The notes: a model not told the origin generated them from the letters alone. 64,000 nt of DNA from Paenibacillaceae bacterium (GCA_900766135.1 CAAFUF010000003.1:1-64000), one strand, 5' to 3'; shown: positions 24,333-32,316, counted from the first letter of the stretch. Translations and numbers: made by a program.

Positions 24333-25292
24333 ATGACAGGGACAAAATTGACGGTGGCGATGTCGGAAAGCGATCGCACCTTAAAGCTGCTGGGTGGCGA
24401 CAAAACGTTGCCCGGCTTTGAGCTGGACGTACAGCAGGAGTCGATCGAGGAGATTTTTGTCAAGCAAATTTCGCAGGCGGCCTATGACGTATCCGAGCTT
24501 TCACTGGCCTCCTATCTGATCGCCAAAGGCGGAGGAGATACGCGGTTAACGGCGATTCCGGCCTTTCTGTCGCGGTCGTTCCGGCATAACGCGATTTATG
24601 TGCGCTCGGACCGTCCGTTTACCCATCCTTCCGAGCTGAAGGGCAAACGGTTCGGATTTCCCGAGTTTCAAATGACGGCGGCCGTATGGGTCCGGGGCAT
24701 GTTCCGGCATGAATGGGGCATCGCCAATGAGGAGATGGAGTGGTTGACGTTCCGTCCGGAGCGGGTTCCGGTAGACATTCCGGCAACATTGACGGAAGGC
24801 GATATTTTCGAGGCGCTGGCCGAAGGCAAGGTCGATGCGATCATGACGGCCCGGCGTCCGCCGGCCAAGCTGTTCCCCGCTTCGGGCGAAGGCGGCGTGC
24901 TGCGCCGGTTGTTCCCCGATGTTTGGAACGTGGAGCGGGAGTATTACGGGCGCACGGGGATTTTTCCGATCATGCACTTGATTTCGCTGAAGGCGGAAAC
25001 CGCCAGGCAGTTCCCCGAGCTGCCCAAGCAGCTGTACGAACTGATGCGGGAGATCAAAGAGGAAGGCATCACCGAGTTGCTGGAGACGATTCGCAACGCA
25101 ACTTCCAATCCGTTCGTCTGGGAATCTGCCGAACAATCGGCCAAGCTGATGAACGGGGATATGTGGCCGTACGGCGTCTCCGCCAATTGGCCGCAGATCG
25201 AGACGTTCATTTCCTATCTGCAGGAGGACGGCTTGCTTGGGCGCAGCTTAACGCCGCAGGAAGTGTTCCATTCCTCCGTACAAAACACATAA
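24333..25292 (+). CDS. Solute-binding-fold protein (dihydroxyphthalate decarboxylase-like), cytosolic
   Basis: A 319-residue protein with the type 2 periplasmic-binding fold, of the group annotated as 4,5-dihydroxyphthalate decarboxylase or ABC substrate-binding protein. It has no signal peptide or lipobox: the N-terminus is MTGTKLTVAMSESD. It should therefore stay in the cytosol. Conserved segments are YDVSELSLASYLIAKGGGD and RFGFPEFQMTAAVWVRG. Placed between the FAD and [2Fe-2S] subunit genes of the Mo hydroxylase, it may be an enzyme acting on the ring (a decarboxylase) or a substrate-holding protein. I cannot tell which. Confidence 0.75.
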   Translation: MTGTKLTVAMSESDRTLKLLGGDKTLPGFELDVQQESIEEIFVKQISQAAYDVSELSLASYLIAKGGGDTRLTAIPAFLSRSFRHNAIYVRSDRPFTHPSELKGKRFGFPEFQMTAAVWVRGMFRHEWGIANEEMEWLTFRPERVPVDIPATLTEGDIFEALAEGKVDAIMTARRPPAKLFPASGEGGVLRRLFPDVWNVEREYYGRTGIFPIMHLISLKAETARQFPELPKQLYELMREIKEEGITELLETIRNATSNPFVWESAEQSAKLMNGDMWPYGVSANWPQIETFISYLQEDGLLGRSLTPQEVFHSSVQNT

Positions 25293-25323
25293 GCATGAGC
25301 ACAAAGGAAGAAGGTGCTGCCAA

Positions 25324-25833
25324 ATGAACGGCGGACATAACCCTAACCCTAACCATAACCCTAACCCTAGCATGACCTTAACCATTAACGGCGAGAACGT
25401 GACCTGGAACGGCGAGGCGACGGCTTCGCTGGCAGACGTGATCCGCGAAGGGCAAGGCCTGACGGGAACCAAAATCGGCTGCCGCACCGGGGAATGCGGG
25501 GCCTGCACGGTGCTGCTCGACGGCCAGCCGGTCGTCTCCTGCCTGGTGCCGGCCGCTTCGGCGCAAGGGCAATCGATCGAAACGATCGAGGGCTTGGCCC
25601 GTCACGCCGAATTTCGGGAGCTGGAGCAAGCGATGCAGGAGTACGGCGGCGTGCAATGCGGCTTTTGCACTCCGGGCGTCATGATGACGACTTGGGCTTG
25701 GCTGCAAAATCCCGCCTTGTTCGGCGGGGACATTGGTGCGGCGCTGAAGAACAACCTGTGCCGGTGTACCGGTTACCGCGGCATCATTGAAGCGGCGGAG
25801 CACGTCCTGGCCTCGAAAGGAGCCGTGCGATGA
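25324..25833 (+). CDS. Molybdenum hydroxylase [2Fe-2S] small subunit (CoxS/XdhC type)
   Basis: The small iron-sulfur subunit of the Mo hydroxylase. The first cluster is bound by GCRTGECGACTVLLDG and a following VVSCL; the second by QCGFCTPGVMM and NLCRCTGY. The usual family start would correspond to MTLTINGENV at residue 17. Before it is an unusual 16-residue Asn-Pro-rich leader (NPNPNHNPNP) encoded by five telomere-like hexamers (25341-25370). ATG 25324 has the better-placed ribosome site (GGAAGAAGG), so the leader is probably translated, although ATG 25372 remains possible. The stop overlaps the large-subunit start by four bases (ATGA). Confidence 0.92.
   Translation: MNGGHNPNPNHNPNPSMTLTINGENVTWNGEATASLADVIREGQGLTGTKIGCRTGECGACTVLLDGQPVVSCLVPAASAQGQSIETIEGLARHAEFRELEQAMQEYGGVQCGFCTPGVMMTTWAWLQNPALFGGDIGAALKNNLCRCTGYRGIIEAAEHVLASKGAVR
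25341..25370 (+). repeat. Telomere-like CCCTAA hexamer run
   Basis: Five consecutive hexamers (CCCTAA, CCCTAA, CCATAA, CCCTAA, CCCTAG) lie inside the 5' end of the small-subunit gene. In frame they encode alternating Asn with Pro or His. Changes by whole hexamers keep the reading frame. Confidence 0.9.
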
Positions 25834-28145
25834 CGAAGAACAGCATGCAGCAACCAAACAAATCGACGGACGCCAAGGTCATGAACCCGGCCGACCCGAA
25901 CCCGTCGGCACGGCAAGTCAATCCGGCATTCAAGCAAAAGCCGCTGGACCTGAAGTCGAAGCTGGAAGGGCAAACCCGTTATCTGCATGACATGAATTTT
26001 CCCGGGCAGCTGATCGGCGCGATATACCGCAGCCCCCATGCGCATGCGCGGATCAAGCGGATCGACGTCGAGAAAGCCCGCCAGGTCGAAGGCGTTCATG
26101 CCGTCATCACGGCAGACGACGTGCCCGGCCATAAATACGGACCAACCAAATTCAAAGACTGGAACATTCTTGCCCAAGATCGCGTGATTTTCATCGGCGA
26201 CGAAATCGCCGCGGTGGCCGCGGAGACGAAGGAGGCGGCTGAACAGGCGCTGGCGCTGATCGAGGTGGAATTCGAGCCTTTGGAAGGCGTCTTCGATCCG
26301 GAGGAGGCAATGGTTTCCGGAGCGCCGCAGATCCACGAGGACGTGGAGCTGAACCGGCCGATGAAAGTGGATGTCGCGCGCGGCGACCTGGAGGAAGGCA
26401 AGAAGAAAGCGTCCATCGTCAAAGGCGGGCGTTACGTGTCGAACCGGATTTATCAGGGACATTTGGAGCCGGTCGGGGCGATCGCGTTTTGGTCGGAGGA
26501 GGAAGGCATCACCATTTGGGCGCCTTCCCACATCCCGTACCGGGCGCGGGAAGCGTATGCCGCCGGATTTGGCTTGCCGGAGGATAAAGTGCGGATCATC
26601 GTGCCGCCGATCGGGGGTTCTTTTGGCGCCAAATACGTCCTGAAGGTCCATGTGATCGCCGCGGCGCTGGCGATGGTCACGGGACGGCATGTGAAGATCA
26701 TTTTAGACCGCTATGAGGACATGTTGACGGCCCATCCCCGAGTTCCGCTGACCTTCGACATCGAGATCGGCGCAGATGCGGAAGGAAACTTCGTATACAA
26801 GGACCTCACCGTGTACGCGGATGCCGGGGCTCGGGTTTACTGGAGCCCGAACGTGATCGCGACCGCCTGCACGCGGGCCGACAACATTTATCATTTCCGC
26901 AATGTGAAGTCGACGGGGTATCTTGTGTATACCAACAATAGTCCAACCACGTGCATGCGCGGGTTCGGCAATGCGGAGATGCTGTTCGCGGTGGAAAGCG
27001 TAATTGACGAAATCGCGCTGGAGCTGGGGATGGACCCGGCCGAGCTGCGCCTCAAAAATATCGTACACGCCGGCGATACGACGCTGCATGGGTATCGTCT
27101 CGATACATGCAGTTTGGAGGAATGCATCGAAAAGGTGAAGGAGCTGTCCGGTTGGGAACGGCGGAAGGAACTGCCGCCTTACCGCGGCCTTGGCCTTGCG
27201 GTGGCCAACCACGTCTCGGGCTTCCGCGCCATCGATCCGCGGTTTGACGGCTCTACGGCGGTGATCCGCGTCAAACCGGGCGGATTCGTCGAAGTGGAAA
27301 CCGGCGAAATCGAGCTGGGCCAAGGGATGACGATGACCTACGCACGTATTGCCAGCCGCGTGCTGGGCGTTCCGGAAGACGAGATTTTGGTGAAATCCGG
27401 CGATACCGGGCGGTATCCGTTTGGCATCGGTACGTTGGCTTCCCGCAGTACGGTCATGGGCGGCAATGCCGTACAAAAGGCTGCGGAATCGCTGGTCCGC
27501 GAAATTCGGCAATTGGCCGTTCAGGCTCTTGGCGAGGGAGCTGCGTATGAGGCGGGCGTCGTGAAGCACGACGGAAAGTCCTATACGCTTAGCGATGTCG
27601 CCGATTGGTTCCGGGCTCGCCATGCCGGCGAGGAGCTTACCGTCAAGGAAACCTATGTGCCGGATACCGAGCTGCCGGACGCCAGTTATTTCGGGCATCC
27701 TTCGCCGAACTATCCGTTCGCGGCGCATGTAGCCGAGGTCGAGGTCGACCCGGACACCGGCCGGACGAAAGTGGTCGGTTATTGGGCCGTACACGATTCG
27801 GGCACGATCATCCACGAAACGATGGCCAAAAGCCAGGTACTGGGCGCCGTAGCCCAGGGTATCGGCTGGGTGACGATGGAGGATCTCATCGTGCAGGAAG
27901 GCAAAGTGCTGAACCCTTCGATGATGGACTACCGCATGCCGGGTGCCAAGGATTTGCCGGACGTCCAGGTGCATTTCGTGCAGGAAGCCGATCCGCATGG
28001 CCCGTTTGGAGCCAAGTCGCTGGGTGAGGTAGCGCTCGACCCGGTTCCGGGCGCGATTGCCAACGCGATCGCCCATGCGACGGGGCGGCGCGGGTACGTG
28101 CTGCCGCTGTCGGCGGAGCGGGTGTGGAGATCGCTGCAATCGTAA
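25830..28145 (+). CDS. Molybdenum hydroxylase catalytic large subunit (XdhA/CoxL type)
   Basis: A 771-residue molybdopterin subunit of the xanthine dehydrogenase/aldehyde oxidase family, which hydroxylates a carbon next to ring nitrogen or an aldehyde, using water as the oxygen source. The molybdopterin-binding motifs PPIGGSFGAK and TCMRGFGNAEMLFAVES are present, and the catalytic glutamate is in GAKSLGEVAL near the C-terminus. The first 35 residues (Asn/Pro/Lys-rich) are an extension, and the usual opening is shortened to SKLEGQTRYLHDMNFPGQL. With the FAD and [2Fe-2S] subunits upstream and maturation genes xdhC and mocA downstream, a complete Mo enzyme is encoded. The substrate is unknown; the neighbours suggest an N-heterocycle. 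Confidence 0.92.
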   Translation: MTKNSMQQPNKSTDAKVMNPADPNPSARQVNPAFKQKPLDLKSKLEGQTRYLHDMNFPGQLIGAIYRSPHAHARIKRIDVEKARQVEGVHAVITADDVPGHKYGPTKFKDWNILAQDRVIFIGDEIAAVAAETKEAAEQALALIEVEFEPLEGVFDPEEAMVSGAPQIHEDVELNRPMKVDVARGDLEEGKKKASIVKGGRYVSNRIYQGHLEPVGAIAFWSEEEGITIWAPSHIPYRAREAYAAGFGLPEDKVRIIVPPIGGSFGAKYVLKVHVIAAALAMVTGRHVKIILDRYEDMLTAHPRVPLTFDIEIGADAEGNFVYKDLTVYADAGARVYWSPNVIATACTRADNIYHFRNVKSTGYLVYTNNSPTTCMRGFGNAEMLFAVESVIDEIALELGMDPAELRLKNIVHAGDTTLHGYRLDTCSLEECIEKVKELSGWERRKELPPYRGLGLAVANHVSGFRAIDPRFDGSTAVIRVKPGGFVEVETGEIELGQGMTMTYARIASRVLGVPEDEILVKSGDTGRYPFGIGTLASRSTVMGGNAVQKAAESLVREIRQLAVQALGEGAAYEAGVVKHDGKSYTLSDVADWFRARHAGEELTVKETYVPDTELPDASYFGHPSPNYPFAAHVAEVEVDPDTGRTKVVGYWAVHDSGTIIHETMAKSQVLGAVAQGIGWVTMEDLIVQEGKVLNPSMMDYRMPGAKDLPDVQVHFVQEADPHGPFGAKSLGEVALDPVPGAIANAIAHATGRRGYVLPLSAERVWRSLQS

Positions 28146-28154
28146 GACTAGTGA

Positions 28155-28190
28155 GAATCGAAAGAATCGAAAGAATCGTAAGGATCGTAA
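28155..28190. repeat. 9-bp tandem repeat, 4 copies
   Basis: GAATCGAAA, GAATCGAAA, GAATCGTAA and GGATCGTAA follow in tandem just after the stop codon of the large subunit. A related AATCGTAAG straddles the stop codon itself. Confidence 0.85.
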
Positions 28191-28277
28191 GGTTGAACTC
28201 CGTTTGAACTCGGCCGAAGGGAAATGTGGTAGAACATATAGCATTTTGAGGGTAAAACTTGACGTATCGGGAGTAAA

Positions 28278-28450
28278 GTTGTAAAAACTGCAACATTTAC
28301 GGCTTATTCCTCGCATGGTAGTGGAATATGTTGCATAAACTGCAACATTTACACCTTGGATCCGCTTTTACAAGCCATAATGTTGTAGAAAATACAACAT
28401 TTACGCCTTGGAGCCGCTTTTACCGGCCATAATGTTGTAGAAAGTGCAAC
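28278..28450. repeat. Palindrome cluster, family B (4 copies at exactly 52 bp)
   Basis: Four 17-base units lie at 28278, 28330, 28382 and 28434, each beginning GTTG and ending CAAC (for example GTTGTAGAAAATACAAC) and each followed by ATTT. The period is exactly 52 bp. Units 2 and 3 are similar over the whole 52 bases; in units 1 and 4 only the palindrome and its flank are conserved. The hairpins are framed by AAT and ATT, extending the stem in the best copies. The rest of 28146-28523 shows no gene; it separates the Mo hydroxylase genes from xdhC. Confidence 0.9.
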
Positions 28451-28523
28451 ATTTCATCCATGCCGGAAAAGGGTTCCGTAGAAAGATACGGACAATGAAA
28501 GAAAGACGGGAGATGACGAGAAC

Positions 28524-29681
28524 ATGGAGGAGCTCATCCGCGCGCTGGATGCATGCCGGTCGGAGAGCCGGGCTTGCGTCGTCGCCACCATCGTTGATGT
28601 GGACGGCTCCGCCTATCGCCGGGAAGGAGCACGCTGTCTGATCCATGCCGACGGCGAGGTGACGGGCATCCTGAGCGGCGGCTGCATTGAAGAAGACCTG
28701 CGCGAGCATGCGCAGAAGGTGCTTCGTACCCTGGAGCCGCGCAAGCTGCTGTACGACTTCCGCATCGGGGAAGACGAAGTGTGGGGGATCGGCCTCGGGT
28801 GCAACGGGGCGATCACGGTGTGGCTCGAGCCGTTTGATCCGGTCCGTTCGCCGGGCGCGGCGGACCGGATCATCGGCGATCTGCGGCGGCGCGTGGAAAC
28901 CCGCGAGCCGTACGTGGCGGCGACGGTGATCGGTTCCTCCGATCCCGCCGCCGTGCCGCCCGGCGCGCGCCGCATGCTCGCCGCCGCGGCGGAGGAAGCC
29001 GGCCTGCTGGGCGCGGGCCGGCGGGCCGGGCTGGTGCGACGCACCGAGGGCAGCACGCAGCTGGAGCTGCTGCTGGAGCGGGTCGCGCCGCGCCCGGAGC
29101 TGGTCATCGTCGGCGTCGGCGACGATGCGCGCTTGCTCTGCAGCCTGGCTCGTCGGCTGCAGTGGCGGGTGACCGTCGCGTACCATGCGACGGACAAGGC
29201 GACGCGGGAGCGGTTCCCCGCAGCCGACGAGCTGCGGATTATCCCGCGTTTCGCGTTTGAGCAGGTCGACGTCCGTGGCAAATACGTCGTCGTCATGTCG
29301 CACAACCTGGATCTGGACCGGGAGGCGGTCCATCGGATGCTTACGCCGGAGGTGGCTTATCTCGGTCTGGTCGGCTCCCGCTATCGGTTGGAGAAGATTC
29401 TGGAGCCGAAGCGGACAGAGGGCGAGTCGAACGGCGGGATCGCCCCCATGCTGCTGGACAGGTTGTATTCTCCAGTAGGCTTGGACATTGGCGCGGAAAC
29501 CCCCGAGGAGATCGCCATGAGCATCCTGGCGGAAATGACCGCCGTCAAGAACGGACGCAGCGGCGGTTTTCTTCGCGAGCGCAAAGGAGCAGCCGACGGT
29601 GGAGGTGGCGAAAGCGCATTGCCGTCTTCTCGTTCTCCACTCCTTGACGAACCATTATTCCCGGAGTCCTTCCGTGTGTGA
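28524..29681 (+). CDS. XdhC/CoxI-family Mo-cofactor maturation protein
   Basis: XdhC proteins bind molybdenum cofactor, insert the terminal sulfido ligand with a cysteine desulfurase, and pass the cofactor to xanthine-dehydrogenase-type enzymes. The 385-residue protein has the N-terminal XdhC domain (TIVDVDGSAYRREGARCLI, GILSGGCIEEDLREHA) and the C-terminal Rossmann domain (PELVIVGVGDDARLLCSLARRL, VAYLGLVGSRYRLEKIL, PVGLDIGAETPEEIAMSI). The tail after about residue 350 is low-complexity and probably disordered. The central part (about 28840-29120) is much more GC-rich than the surroundings. Its last 8 bases overlap mocA. Confidence 0.9.
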   Translation: MEELIRALDACRSESRACVVATIVDVDGSAYRREGARCLIHADGEVTGILSGGCIEEDLREHAQKVLRTLEPRKLLYDFRIGEDEVWGIGLGCNGAITVWLEPFDPVRSPGAADRIIGDLRRRVETREPYVAATVIGSSDPAAVPPGARRMLAAAAEEAGLLGAGRRAGLVRRTEGSTQLELLLERVAPRPELVIVGVGDDARLLCSLARRLQWRVTVAYHATDKATRERFPAADELRIIPRFAFEQVDVRGKYVVVMSHNLDLDREAVHRMLTPEVAYLGLVGSRYRLEKILEPKRTEGESNGGIAPMLLDRLYSPVGLDIGAETPEEIAMSILAEMTAVKNGRSGGFLRERKGAADGGGGESALPSSRSPLLDEPLFPESFRV

Positions 29682-30300
29682 GCACGTAGCAGGGAGAAAA
29701 GACGTATGGGCGCTGATCCTGGCCGGCGGCGCTTCCCGGAGGATGGGCGAACCCAAGCTGCTGTTACCGGCGCCGCGAGGAAATCTTCTGAAGCAAACGG
29801 TGCATCAGGTGTTGGCGGCCGGGAATGTGCGGGTAGCGGTGATTGCCGCCGAAGAGGGGCCGATTCGGCGCGAGCAGGCCGAAGGCCTGACGGTGGAATG
29901 GCTGACGACGGCGCAGGCCGACCGGGGACTTGGCGCCTCGGTGGCGGCCGGGGTACGGCAGTTGGAAGAGCGTTATTCGCCGGCGGCGATTCAGATTTTG
30001 CTGGGGGATCAGCCGGAAGTCTCGCCGGAAGCCATCCGGCAAACGGCAGAAACTTTCGCCCAAACCGGTGCCGGAATCGTTCGAACGCGCTATGACGATC
30101 GTTCGGCGCATCCCGTATTATTCGCGGCTCAGCTGTTCCCCGAATTGATGGCACTGGACGGCGACGCCGGTGCCAAGGAGCTGCTGCAGCAATACAAGGA
30201 CCGGATCCTTGAGGTGAAGATCCCCGGTCCGGCACCGCGTGATATCGACACCCCGGAGGATTATGAACGGTTTCGTTTGTCGGTTTTTCCTAAAAGTTGA
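29674..30300 (+). CDS. mocA: Molybdenum cofactor cytidylyltransferase-like protein (MocA/MobA family)
   Basis: A 208-residue nucleotidyltransferase of the MobA/MocA family. The nucleotide-binding opening WALILAGGASRRMGEPKLLLP is intact, followed by LLGDQPEVSPEAI and HPVLFAAQLFPELMALDGDAGAK. The form LLGDQP and the position next to xdhC fit MocA, which makes the cytosine dinucleotide cofactor for xanthine-dehydrogenase-type enzymes. I chose GTG 29674, seven bases after GGAG, overlapping the end of xdhC by 8 bases; a start at 29599 would overlap more and add unrelated residues. It is the last gene of the Mo-enzyme island. Confidence 0.88.
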   Translation: MCEHVAGRKDVWALILAGGASRRMGEPKLLLPAPRGNLLKQTVHQVLAAGNVRVAVIAAEEGPIRREQAEGLTVEWLTTAQADRGLGASVAAGVRQLEERYSPAAIQILLGDQPEVSPEAIRQTAETFAQTGAGIVRTRYDDRSAHPVLFAAQLFPELMALDGDAGAKELLQQYKDRILEVKIPGPAPRDIDTPEDYERFRLSVFPKS

Positions 30301-30355
30301 CTTCTCCATGGAGACACGATATCCTTAGGGCAACTAAGCATGAGGGGGACGGGAC

Positions 30356-30646
30356 ATGCCGCTCAATTACCGAATCGATCCGGAACGGGTTCGAATCCGC
30401 GAGACGACGAATGACGATGACGTGGAATTCGAGTTGACCTTCCTGCAGGACGAACCGCTGTTATCGAAAATGCGGGAGGTACAGAAACGGTTCGAGGACA
30501 ATGACGTGTATACCGATGTTTTGTTTTATTTGAATCAGGATCAGGAGCGCCAATACAAGATTATCGTTCGCAAAGATTTTTATGCGGACTTCCTGCTCGC
30601 ATTATTGAAATATCGAATTCTGGAAGGGCTCGAATGGGCGGAATAA
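30356..30646 (+). CDS. Conserved-looking hypothetical protein (96 aa)
   Basis: I do not recognise this family. The 96-residue acidic protein starts at ATG 30356 behind GAGGGGGACGGG, a good ribosome site, and ends just before a strong shared terminator, so it is very likely real. It has no signal peptide, membrane segment or cysteine. The pattern alternates short beta-like stretches (VEFELTFL, DVLFYL, YKIIVR) with charged turns and ends in a likely helix (YADFLLALLKYRILEGLEW). This looks like a small compact alpha-beta domain. Nothing in the context gives a function. Confidence 0.7.
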   Translation: MPLNYRIDPERVRIRETTNDDDVEFELTFLQDEPLLSKMREVQKRFEDNDVYTDVLFYLNQDQERQYKIIVRKDFYADFLLALLKYRILEGLEWAE

Positions 30647-30675
30647 CCAGGTCTTGAAGTTTACGAACCTACGAA

Positions 30676-30717
30676 AAAAATCCGTACTGGCGTTAGGATA
30701 ACCCGGTACGGATTTTT
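30676..30717. terminator. Bidirectional terminator
   Basis: AAAAATCCGTAC (30676-30687) pairs with GTACGGATTTTT (30706-30717) with an inner GG/CC extension. It has an A-run on the left and a T-run on the right, and lies between the convergent hypothetical gene and the MFS gene. Confidence 0.92.
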
Positions 30718-30733
30718 GTTTTTCGCTGCCGGC

Positions 30734-32218
30734 TTAATACGAGGACCGGACCTGTTGGCGCCGCAGCGCGCGTCTTGCGGACCAGAACCGCCAGCCGGTC
30801 AAAATCGCGGCAACCAGACAGATGGAAGCCGACGTCATAAACACCACATGCATTCCCGACAGGAACAGGTCGGGGCGATCCGGCACCAATCCGGTTACCC
30901 GACGGCCGGCCCGGGTGCTCATGACGCTGAACAATGTGGTGGTCGCGACCGTAATCCCGACAACCATACCGATATTGCGCACGAGCGAGTTGATGCTTCC
31001 GGCGATGCCGAGTTGGGTTTTCGGAATCTTCGACATCACCAGCGAGTTGTTCGGCGACTGAAACAAACCGCTGCCGAGGCCCAGCATGGCGATCCACACG
31101 CCTACCAGCGCAATCGAGCTGCTGTCGTGCAATCGGGCCAGCCCGATCTGCGCGATGACCATCACGATCAGTCCGGCGAACGTCAGCAGCTCGGAGCCGA
31201 TCTTGTCGGACAACGCGCCGCTCAGCGGCGCCACGATGACCATGACGATCGGGAACAGCATCATCAGAAACCCGGCGTGGGAAGGCGAGAGGTTTAAGAT
31301 GCTTTGCGTATAAAACGGCGCGATGATATTAAAGCAGAAGTTGGCGACAAACACCAGAAACCCGGTCAGGATGCTCAAGCTGAACAGCGGGTTGCGGAAC
31401 AAGGTAAGCTGAAGCATCGGGGCCTCGTTGCGTTTCTCGATCCAGAGAAACGCCAGGAACACGACCGCCGCCAGCACGAGCGCGCCGATGATCCGAACGT
31501 CCCGGTAGCCGATCTGCTGACCTAGCAGAAGTCCGGAGAACAGCGCCAAGATAAAGACCGGAAACAGCAGGCTACCCGCTCGATCGATCTTTACCTTGAG
31601 TTTGGTACGGTCCGCCGGGAGCATTCTCCACCCAATGCCGATCGCAATCAGGCCAACGGGGAGGTTGACCCAGAAAATATACTCCCAGCCTAAGGCAGAG
31701 ACGATCACCCCGCCCAAGCTCGGGCCGGCAATACTGCCCAGGGAGACGAAGGTACCGATAAGCCCAAGCGCTTTACCCCGCTCACCGGCCGGGAAGATGT
31801 CGGTCACGATCCCTTGGCTATTGGCCATCGTCATCGAAGCGCCAAGCGCTTGCAGCAAGCGCGAGCCGACGAGAAGAGGCAGGCTGAAGCTAAAACCGCA
31901 CAGCAGGGAACCCACGGTGAAGATCACCATTCCCCATTTGAACACCTTGATTTTGCCAACGATATCCCCCAGCTTACCGAAGAAGAGGATGGCTGCGCAG
32001 ATCATCATCAAATACGCCGTGACGACCCATTCAGCCTGAGCGACGCTCAGCTTCATTTCCTTGGAGATCACGGGTAAGGCAATGTTGACGATACTGCCAT
32101 CCAGCGTCGACATGAACGTAAACAAATTCAGAACGATCAGGATTAACCAGCGTTTACGCTGAATGTCCGGATCATCCTGGTAGGAAGTCATGCGTTGGTT
32201 CGAACTTAAGGAACTCAT
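30734..32218 (-). CDS. MFS drug-efflux transporter, DHA2 (EmrB/QacA) type
   Basis: A 494-residue transporter with about 14 membrane helices, of the DHA2 family of proton-coupled multidrug exporters. The conserved first-helix motif LDGSIVNIALPVI and the loop 2-3 motif GKLGDIVGKIKVFKWG are present, with the helix-5 motif around LGLIGTFVSLGSIAGPSLGGVI. The chosen start ATG 32218 lies behind AGAGAGGTG; an upstream frame to 32269 overlaps the operator region. It is divergent from a MarR-type gene, and two inverted-repeat operators lie between them, so it is probably repressed by that regulator and induced by a toxic compound. Confidence 0.88.
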   Translation of the reverse strand: MSSLSSNQRMTSYQDDPDIQRKRWLILIVLNLFTFMSTLDGSIVNIALPVISKEMKLSVAQAEWVVTAYLMMICAAILFFGKLGDIVGKIKVFKWGMVIFTVGSLLCGFSFSLPLLVGSRLLQALGASMTMANSQGIVTDIFPAGERGKALGLIGTFVSLGSIAGPSLGGVIVSALGWEYIFWVNLPVGLIAIGIGWRMLPADRTKLKVKIDRAGSLLFPVFILALFSGLLLGQQIGYRDVRIIGALVLAAVVFLAFLWIEKRNEAPMLQLTLFRNPLFSLSILTGFLVFVANFCFNIIAPFYTQSILNLSPSHAGFLMMLFPIVMVIVAPLSGALSDKIGSELLTFAGLIVMVIAQIGLARLHDSSSIALVGVWIAMLGLGSGLFQSPNNSLVMSKIPKTQLGIAGSINSLVRNIGMVVGITVATTTLFSVMSTRAGRRVTGLVPDRPDLFLSGMHVVFMTSASICLVAAILTGWRFWSARRALRRQQVRSSY

Positions 32219-32256
32219 AGGATAACACCTCTCTTTTCTCCATCCAAATCCAATTT

Positions 32257-32316
32257 GTTGCATCTGCAACTAAATGAAGCATCACCAGTGTACTGCAATT
32301 TAGTTGCGACTGCAAC
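32257..32316. promoter_or_regulatory. Twin MarR-type operators between divergent genes
   Basis: GTTGCATCTGCAAC (32257-32270) and GTTGCGACTGCAAC (32303-32316) are both inverted repeats (6- and 5-bp arms). With flanking TAAAT and ATTTA they also form inverted copies of one another, their centres 46 bp apart. This is the expected layout for a MarR dimer controlling both promoters. Confidence 0.75.

Noticed and set aside
25341..25370. A true telomere or chromosome end
   Set aside because: The CCCTAA run is only 30 bases, lies inside a gene, and is bracketed by a complete operon.
26703..28316. Long open frame (537 codons) on the minus strand, opposite the Mo hydroxylase large subunit
   Set aside because: It is a shadow of a strongly conserved gene in the other direction, a common effect of GC-rich codon usage. 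It has no protein-family features. The same holds for long minus-strand frames at 17773-18948 and 37148-38521.
28278..28450. CRISPR-like array (17-bp repeats, 35-bp spacers)
   Set aside because: Repeats are short palindromes that vary between copies, two of the spacers are nearly identical, and no cas genes are nearby. A CRISPR would have constant repeats and unique spacers.
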